Positions 6,643 through 11,554 of a stretch of 11,554 bases of DNA are shown here, piece after piece. This DNA comes from JBAXPV01 sp037132075. GTDB taxonomy: Bacteria; Bacteroidota; Bacteroidia; Bacteroidales; CAIXZF01. The stretch covers positions 1 to 11,554 of the forward strand of contig JBAXPV010000064.1 of assembly GCA_037132075.1 (NCBI GenBank), read 5' to 3'. Position 1 is the stretch's first letter; each line of letters starts with the position of its first letter. The notes under the pieces were generated by a model, which did not search any database, was not told the origin of the DNA, and was given only the letters and a program-made list of their open reading frames with translations. Both the position numbers and the translations under genes were made by a program.

Positions 6643-7680
6643 ATGACCATTGATTTCTTCAAAACCAACACTGGCAGGATCATACTACCCTTATTGGTTC
6701 TCCCCTTGTGGTTTGTTTTCTATCACAACCTCCAAGCCTTTACCGATTGGCTTATTTTCAGCAAGCTTGGCTTGACGCATGATCAACACCTTACTGAGGC
6801 CTTGCGGTTTTTTGTTTTTGAATTTCCCAAGGTAATGCTCCTGTTAACGCTGATTATCTTTTTTGTGGGAATAGTCCGTACCTATTTTACTCCGGAGCGC
6901 ACCCGTAAAGCATTGGAAGGAAAGAAGACCTTAACTGGAAATATTATGGCAGCGATCTTAGGAATTGTTACGCCTTTCTGTTCTTGCTCGGCAATCCCCC
7001 TTTTCCTGGGATTTGTTGAGTCTGGAGTACCGCTTGGAGTAACTTTTTCATTTTTGATTTCATCGCCCATGATCAATGAAGTCGCTATCGTGTTGTTGTA
7101 TGGGATGTTTGGCTGGAAGGTTGTTCTAATCTACGTCGTGACAGGCCTTTTAATTGCAATTATTGCCGGTTGGATTATTGGATTTTTAAAACTGGAACAT
7201 TGGGTGGAAGATTGGGTTTACAAAACCAAAGTTGGCCAGAACCTGATGGGTGAGGATAAATTAAGTTTCAGCGACAGGATTCGTTTTGGATATGAGGCTG
7301 TCAGAGAAATAGTCGGAAAAGTATGGTTATATGTTGCTTTGGGTATCGCGGTTGGTGCAGGCGTTCATGGATATGTTCCTGAAGATTTCATGGCAGCATT
7401 AATGGGTAAAAGCGTCTGGTATTCAGTACCCTTGTCAGTTTTAATTGGAATTCCATTGTATTCCAATGCCGCCGGTATCGTGCCGATTGTTGCGGTTCTG
7501 ATAGAAAAAGGCGCCTCTCTGGGAACTGCTCTTGCCTTTATGATGGCTGTTATCGGCTTGTCACTTCCGGAAATGCTTATTCTGCGTAAAGTTCTGAAAC
7601 TGCCATTGATTTTCACCTTTATTGGCGTTGTTGGAACAGGAATAATGATTGTTGGTTACCTGTTCAATTGGATCTTTTAG
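6643..7680 (+). CDS. arsP: ArsP-type permease (PF03773/DUF318 family)
   Basis: The protein has 345 residues and about eight membrane segments. The family hallmark TPFCSCSAIPLF is at residues 110-121 (Cys113, Cys115), followed by GVPLGVTFSFLISSPMINE. Late motifs GIPLYSNAAGIVPI (269-282) and SLPEMLILRKVLK (307-319) are also characteristic. ArsP of Campylobacter exports trivalent organoarsenicals such as methylarsenite and reduced roxarsone. Members of the same family occur with other metal operons, so the substrate is inferred from context. It starts 5 bp after arsG and ends the operon, which is convergent with the following minus-strand genes. Confidence 0.82.
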   Translation: MTIDFFKTNTGRIILPLLVLPLWFVFYHNLQAFTDWLIFSKLGLTHDQHLTEALRFFVFEFPKVMLLLTLIIFFVGIVRTYFTPERTRKALEGKKTLTGNIMAAILGIVTPFCSCSAIPLFLGFVESGVPLGVTFSFLISSPMINEVAIVLLYGMFGWKVVLIYVVTGLLIAIIAGWIIGFLKLEHWVEDWVYKTKVGQNLMGEDKLSFSDRIRFGYEAVREIVGKVWLYVALGIAVGAGVHGYVPEDFMAALMGKSVWYSVPLSVLIGIPLYSNAAGIVPIVAVLIEKGASLGTALAFMMAVIGLSLPEMLILRKVLKLPLIFTFIGVVGTGIMIVGYLFNWIF

Positions 7681-7746
7681 AAAAATCGAATAGTAATTGT
7701 AAAACATATTACATATTGCAATGCCTAATTGCTTATCAAATAGCTC

Positions 7747-8800
7747 TTAAAGAACATTTAATGAAATCCAGGCTTCTGCCTTTTTGTTTTCCTTGATTGA
7801 AATTTTCGACTGAAATTCATTGGTGTGTGGGTTGTAATTGTAATCCGTCAGCCATAACTTATGATTTTGAGATATTTGTCTCAGCGCATCCGCAATATAA
7901 ACCACTTCATTCCTGGTCATGGTCGGATGCAACGAAAGCCTTACCCAACCTGGTTTTTCAGATAAGTCACCGTGGCTGATCTTCTCACTGATTCTTTTGG
8001 ATTTTTCATAGCTCACATCAAGTAAATAATGCCCATATGTTCCTGCACAGGCACAACCGCCCCTTACCTGGACTCCAAAGCGGTCACTTAATAAGGATAC
8101 AATCAAATTATAATGAATTGAATCCATATAAAAGGAGATTACACCCAACCTATCCCTTATATTATCGGCCAAAATGTGTAAACCACTAACTTTCTGCATT
8201 TCATGAAAAGCTACAGCAAGTAATTCATTTTCACGATTATGAATATTGTTGACACCCATTTGCTCCTTTACCTCCATAGCCATGGCTGTCCTGATTGCCT
8301 GGAGAAAACCAGGCGTTCCACCATCTTCCCGAATTTCAATATCATCTATGAATTTATATTCACCCCATGGATTGGTCCAGTTGACAGTTCCTCCTCCTGC
8401 CTGGTCAGGCGACTTATTGTGATAAAGGCTCGAATTAAACACCAACACACCAGAAGAGCCTGGCCCGCCAAGAAATTTGTGTGGTGAGAAAAAAATAGCA
8501 TCCAGCTTTTCCATAGGATCTTCCGGATGCATGTCTATCCTGTCATACGGAGCTGAAGCTGCAAAATCCACAAAAATAAGCCCTAGTCATCAGCCTGCCA
8601 CTTTCACTGGTTTCAGTATGTGTATTTCCGATGCATGGACCTATATGATAAGTGATGATCTCTTCTATAGGTTTGTATAACCTTCCACTGGCAATCCAAT
8701 CGGCATATACCATGTGCTTGCGCCCATATGGCGTGCGATAATCATAATTGTGCCCAATGGTGTTTTTTCTGAAAAATTTAAAGTGATTGTCAAGACCCAT
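7747..8800 (-). pseudogene. Class V PLP-dependent aminotransferase, broken by internal deletion and frame change
   Basis: Two frames together make up one damaged gene. The 5' part (8800 down to about 8577) encodes the N-terminus, including YADWIASGRLYKPIEE and GNTHTETSESGRLMTRAY. The 3' part (about 8574 down to 7747) encodes FVDFAASAPYDRIDMHP, the PLP-lysine motif FSPHKFLGGPGSSG, and GGCACAGTYGHYLL to the normal C-terminus. In the intact family the two pieces are separated by well over 100 residues that include the PLP-stacking region; these are missing. The pieces are also out of frame: the TTTTT run at 8572-8576 joins them, and one T fewer would restore reading. As read, translation of the first part stops at 8543. 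Even if the frame were corrected, the large deletion would leave a protein unlikely to be an active enzyme. The gene follows the NifX-like gene after 14 bp, in one operon. Confidence 0.85.
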
Positions 8801-8814
8801 GCAATTTCCTTAAA

Positions 8815-9153
8815 CTAGGGACAACAGCAGGTATTCGAGGCTTCCCTGTAATGCTTCTCAAGAAAATGAAGAATCACATTGGTGATGATATCCTCCTTTG
8901 TAACAAAAACAGCAATACCCTTATCCATAAAAAATTGCTTTGCAGCCACTGAAATTTCACGAACAACAAGCTGCGAACACGCAGAAATCATAAGATAATC
9001 TCTATTAAAATCTGTCTTTTCAAGTCCCGGCTTCCATCTTAACTCCTCATGGACAATTTCGTTAAAGTTTTCCTTGATTATAAGAAATCCCCTGGCTTCT
9101 TCATAAGAGGAAGACATATTTAAACCGTCTGTGGTAGCTATGGCAATTTTCAT
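8815..9153 (-). CDS. NifX/NifB-type dinitrogenase iron-molybdenum cofactor-binding domain protein
   Basis: The protein has 112 residues, the size of a single domain of PF02579. Family features are the start MKIAIATTDGLNMSSSYEEARGF, in which a first strand is followed by the substrate-loop region, and a central DYLMISACSQLVVREI strand-helix. Members bind iron-sulfur or iron-molybdenum cluster precursors, but most small stand-alone members outside nitrogenase clusters have no assigned role. No nitrogenase gene is visible here. The C-terminus carries three adjacent cysteines (109-111, NTCCCP), and another cysteine is at 59; both could hold metal or an iron-sulfur cluster. It is the first gene of the minus-strand operon and diverges from the FNR-like regulator. 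Confidence 0.8.
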   Translation of the reverse strand: MKIAIATTDGLNMSSSYEEARGFLIIKENFNEIVHEELRWKPGLEKTDFNRDYLMISACSQLVVREISVAAKQFFMDKGIAVFVTKEDIITNVILHFLEKHYREASNTCCCP

Positions 9154-9175
9154 GGCAGTATAATAATGGTATTTA

Positions 9176-9205
9176 CAAAGTTACAAAGCAGCACTTAGTT
9201 TTAAA
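9176..9205 (-). promoter_or_regulatory. Promoter of the NifX-like gene (TTTA ... TAACTTTG)
   Basis: On the minus strand, TAACTTTG (9183 down to 9176) matches the Bacteroidota -7 consensus TAnnTTTG exactly, and TTTA (9205 down to 9202), close to the TTTG -33 element, lies 18 bp upstream. The -7 box ends 22 bp before the ATG at 9153. The CRP/FNR-type dyad is just upstream of this promoter, an activator-like position. Confidence 0.55.
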
Positions 9206-9214
9206 CGGATTATT

Positions 9215-9230
9215 TGTGCAAAACATCACA
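9215..9230. promoter_or_regulatory. CRP/FNR-type dyad in the divergent promoter region
   Basis: TGTGC-AAAACA-TCACA keeps nine of ten conserved positions of the TGTGA-N6-TCACA layout used by CRP-type regulators. It lies between the NifX-like gene and the FNR-like regulator, and about 10 bp upstream of the probable -33 element of the NifX-like promoter. The regulator's recognition helix has the Glu and Arg that read such half-sites. Its binding here is inferred. Confidence 0.5.
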
Positions 9231-9289
9231 CTATAATGACAATTATTTATCACCTTTGTATTCAATATATCACACAAATTAAAAACAAT

Positions 9290-9988
9290 ATGATTCGTTC
9301 TGAAAAGAAAAAAATTCATTGTATAGATTGTAGTGAGAAATCATGTGCTGCTGCAGTACTTGGAATTCCTGAATTCAACCTGATCAATGAGAACAGTTTG
9401 GAAGCCGAGTTCAAAAAGGGAGACATTCTGATTCATGAGGGTTCCCTAAACTCGAACATTATCTACCTTAAATCAGGCCTCGTAAAGGAGTATGTTAAAA
9501 CCACGGATAACAAAGAGCAGATCCTTCAAATTGTAAAAAAATATTCCTACCTGGGTTTACAGTCACTTTTCGGTGACCGGGTAAACCATTATTCTTATGC
9601 AGCACTTGAGAACATTACTGTTTGTTATATTGACATGAGTGCGTTCAACAAACTGATTCTGGAGAATGGAGCATTTGCTTACCAGATTCTCATTTCCATT
9701 TCACGTGACAGCCTAAACAATTTTCATCGGTTCATGAGCCAATCCCATAAAAAGACTTTCGGGAAGGTTGCAGACTCCATTCTTTATTTTTCAAAGATCA
9801 TTTATGAAAGCAATGAATTTGAGCTCCCCTTTACCCGGCAGGAATTGGCCGATCTGATCGGCATCTCCAGGGAAAGTGCCACCAGGGTTTTGCTTAAACT
9901 TAACGATGATGGCGTTATAAGCGTGGAAGAAAGGCATATAACAATAAACAATCTGGAATTATTACAACAAATAAGTCGGAACGGATAA
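9290..9988 (+). CDS. FNR-like Crp-family regulator with a probable oxygen-sensing [4Fe-4S] site
   Basis: The protein has 232 residues from the ATG at 9290. An earlier in-frame ATG at 9236 would add 18 residues that do not resemble the family. The N-terminus reads IHCIDCSEKSC (Cys11, Cys14, Cys19), close to the E. coli FNR cluster loop IHCQDCS..., and a fourth cysteine (Cys112 in ALENITVCYIDM) aligns with FNR Cys122. Cys19 and Cys112 are 93 residues apart, as in FNR. A cyclic-nucleotide-binding-type beta roll covers about 30-125, a dimerisation helix about 126-155, and a winged HTH about 160-225 with recognition helix ISRESATRVLLKL (Glu195, Thr198, Arg199). FNR proteins are dimeric activators that lose DNA binding when oxygen destroys the cluster. 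The gene stands alone and diverges from the NifX-like operon, which it may control. Confidence 0.85.
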   Translation: MIRSEKKKIHCIDCSEKSCAAAVLGIPEFNLINENSLEAEFKKGDILIHEGSLNSNIIYLKSGLVKEYVKTTDNKEQILQIVKKYSYLGLQSLFGDRVNHYSYAALENITVCYIDMSAFNKLILENGAFAYQILISISRDSLNNFHRFMSQSHKKTFGKVADSILYFSKIIYESNEFELPFTRQELADLIGISRESATRVLLKLNDDGVISVEERHITINNLELLQQISRNG

Positions 9989-10080
9989 GTAGGTATCCAC
10001 AAAGTAATTAAGATTGTAGTACGATGACTGCTTTCCCGCATTACTTCTTGAAATTGGAAAGGAAATTTCTGTTGAAGTCT

Positions 10081-10088
10081 TATCTTTG
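10081..10088 (+). promoter_or_regulatory. -7 promoter element TATCTTTG for the aconitase-family gene
   Basis: TATCTTTG matches TAnnTTTG exactly and ends 38 bp before the ATG at 10127. A -33 element is not clear: the nearest TTG (10054-10056) is 24 bp upstream, which is long. The leader that would result is short and A-rich, normal for this phylum. Confidence 0.5.
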
Positions 10089-10126
10089 CAAACAAAAATC
10101 TGAAAAACATTCAAACTGCCATTACT

Positions 10127-11554
10127 ATGAATATTATCGAAAAAATTATTGCGAAACATGCAAATCTGGAGTCAGTAAAACCTGATCAGATAGTAGATGT
10201 GTTTATTGATGCACGTGTAGCGCGTGACTTTGGCGGAGCCAATGTAGTTAAAAACCTGCTCGACAATGGCTTAAATCTTGCCGATGCCAACCGCACTTTT
10301 TTCACTTTCGACTGTAATCCCGGCGGATCTGACCAGAAATATGCTGCCAATCAGCATTATTGCAGACAATATGCCCGTCAAACCGGAATAAAAATATATG
10401 ACGTCAATGCCGGAATCGGGACACATATCGCCATCGACAAAGGACTTGTTTGGCCTGGAAGCACTTTTGTTTCTACGGATTCTCACGCCAACATTATGGG
10501 AGCCCTCGGTTCTTTCGGTCAGGGCATGGGAGATCAGGACATTGCTGCTGCCTGGGCCAATGGGTCTGTGTGGTTCAAGGTGCCGAAATCTGTCAAGATT
10601 AACATCAATGGGAAACGTCCGGCCGGAGTTTCTGCGAAAGACATTGCTCTGAACCTGCTTAATCGCTTTGGAGCGAATAAATTGTTGGGATATTCAGTGG
10701 AGATTTGCGGCGAATACATCGACAAACTCACACTTGATGAACGGATTACAATCTCTTCCATGGGAACTGAGATGGGTGCCATCATCCTTTTGTTCACCCC
10801 CTCACCTACCATCATGGCCTTTTTTGAAGGGACAACAGGTCGCAGCCTTGAAAGAATTTTTGCTGATGCCGACGCTGAATATGATGCCGTCTTTGATATG
10901 GATTTCACAACTTTCAAACCTATGGTAGCCAAACCAGGCCATCCTCATGACAATTCTGGTTTAGATGAAGTAAAGAACACCAAAATCGATTCTGCCTTTA
11001 TTGGAAGTTGTACGAATGGTCGTATCGATGACCTGCGTATTGCTGCCAGTATCCTTGAAGGACGAAAAGTTGCACCAGGTGTTGTGCTGAAAATCGTTCC
11101 ATCAACGGATGAAGTCTGGGCTTTATGCCTGGAAGAAGGATTGATGAAAATCTTCAAGGACGCCGGTGCCCTGATCTCGAATCCGGGTTGTGCAGGATGT
11201 GCTGCCGGACAAGTAGGTCAGAACGGACCTGGTGAAGTGACGATTTCTACAGGAAACAGGAACTTCGAAGGAAAACAAGGCAAAGGCTTTGTGTACCTCG
11301 CCTCGCCTGCTACCGTTGCGGCTTCTGCTGTTGCCGGTTATATCACCAGCCCGGATGAAATTCCGGACATAGCTGCTGTTTTTGAACAAAAAGACACTTT
11401 TAAAATTTCCGCCAAAGAGAAAACAGCTGTTGAAACCAAGCCCCTTATCATCGAAGGTCGTGTCTGGATTATCCAAAAAGACGACATCGACACTGATATG
11501 ATCTACCACAATCGTTATCTGACTATCACTGATATCAAAGAAATGGGACAGTAT
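10127..11554 (+). CDS. Aconitase/3-isopropylmalate dehydratase family enzyme, 3' end outside the window
   Basis: The frame is open from the ATG to the last base of the window, giving 476 residues. The [4Fe-4S] cluster ligands are visible as GSCTNGR (Cys295) and PGCAGC (Cys355, Cys358). STDSHANIMGALGSFGQGMGDQD (about 116-138) is the substrate and cluster motif corresponding to GDSHT in LeuC. The start of the family usually carries a DH(N) motif with a catalytic histidine; here the equivalent stretch reads FDCNPGGS (61-68) without the histidine. From about residue 438 the sequence enters a LeuD-like swivel domain (IEGRVWIIQ, DDIDTDMIYHNRYLT), so LeuC- and LeuD-like parts seem fused. The reaction would be dehydration and rehydration of a 2- or 3-hydroxy tricarboxylate or malate derivative. 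Whether it serves leucine synthesis, the citric acid cycle or another path cannot be told. Confidence 0.85.
   Translation, partial: MNIIEKIIAKHANLESVKPDQIVDVFIDARVARDFGGANVVKNLLDNGLNLADANRTFFTFDCNPGGSDQKYAANQHYCRQYARQTGIKIYDVNAGIGTHIAIDKGLVWPGSTFVSTDSHANIMGALGSFGQGMGDQDIAAAWANGSVWFKVPKSVKININGKRPAGVSAKDIALNLLNRFGANKLLGYSVEICGEYIDKLTLDERITISSMGTEMGAIILLFTPSPTIMAFFEGTTGRSLERIFADADAEYDAVFDMDFTTFKPMVAKPGHPHDNSGLDEVKNTKIDSAFIGSCTNGRIDDLRIAASILEGRKVAPGVVLKIVPSTDEVWALCLEEGLMKIFKDAGALISNPGCAGCAAGQVGQNGPGEVTISTGNRNFEGKQGKGFVYLASPATVAASAVAGYITSPDEIPDIAAVFEQKDTFKISAKEKTAVETKPLIIEGRVWIIQKDDIDTDMIYHNRYLTITDIKEMGQY

Noticed and set aside
7681..7746. Terminator between the convergent arsP and aminotransferase genes
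   Set aside because: Only a 5-bp stem (GCAAT/ATTGC near 7718-7732) is visible, without a T-run, so I cannot support a terminator call.
8543..8580. Programmed frameshift joining the two aminotransferase parts at the TTTTT run
   Set aside because: A frameshift would restore the frame but not the large missing part of the enzyme, so damage explains the data better.
9236..9289. An upstream ATG extending the FNR-like protein by 18 residues
   Set aside because: The extra residues do not resemble FNR N-termini, and starting at 9290 puts the cluster cysteines at the usual distance from the N-terminus.

Overview
The window reads as chromosomal DNA from a member of the Bacteroidota. Four things support this: a protein ending in the gliding-motility/T9SS type B sorting domain, a DUF4249-like protein, a large secreted TlpA-type thiol reductase, and promoters of the Bacteroidota form (-7 TAnnTTTG) with A-rich start regions instead of Shine-Dalgarno sequences. 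An FNR-type regulator suggests a life that includes low-oxygen conditions.

Layout. 2-619 (+): the 3' part of a DUF4249-like outer-surface protein that probably begins upstream of the window. 620-1206: a gene-free stretch between convergent genes, filled with short palindromic repeats and two diverged copies of a ~110-bp repeat. 1207-2625 (-): an exported TlpA-family thioredoxin-fold protein. 2672-2809: an AT-rich imperfect palindrome. 2814-4745 (-): a T9SS-secreted multidomain adhesin-like protein.

4886-7680 (+): a compact five-gene operon of an ArsR repressor, a small CxxC thioredoxin (ArsE-like), an exported CxxC protein (ArsF family), a CcdA/DsbD-like membrane protein with two conserved Cys-Pro motifs (ArsG family), and an ArsP-type permease. 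A perfect 9-bp dyad lies upstream of arsR. The set looks like an organoarsenical resistance module: a thiol-redox chain from cytoplasm to periplasm plus an efflux permease. Within this operon there is no arsenate reductase (ArsC) and no ArsB/Acr3 pump.

7747-9988: a second module. Two minus-strand genes, a NifX/NifB-type cofactor-binding protein and a class V PLP aminotransferase, diverge from an FNR-like regulator. The regulator keeps all four cysteines expected for a [4Fe-4S] cluster. A CRP/FNR-type dyad lies in the shared promoter region. The aminotransferase is broken by a large internal deletion and a frame change.

10127-11554 (+): an aconitase/isopropylmalate-dehydratase family gene with its own promoter. 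It enters the swivel (LeuD-like) domain just as the window ends, so it probably encodes a fused two-domain enzyme.
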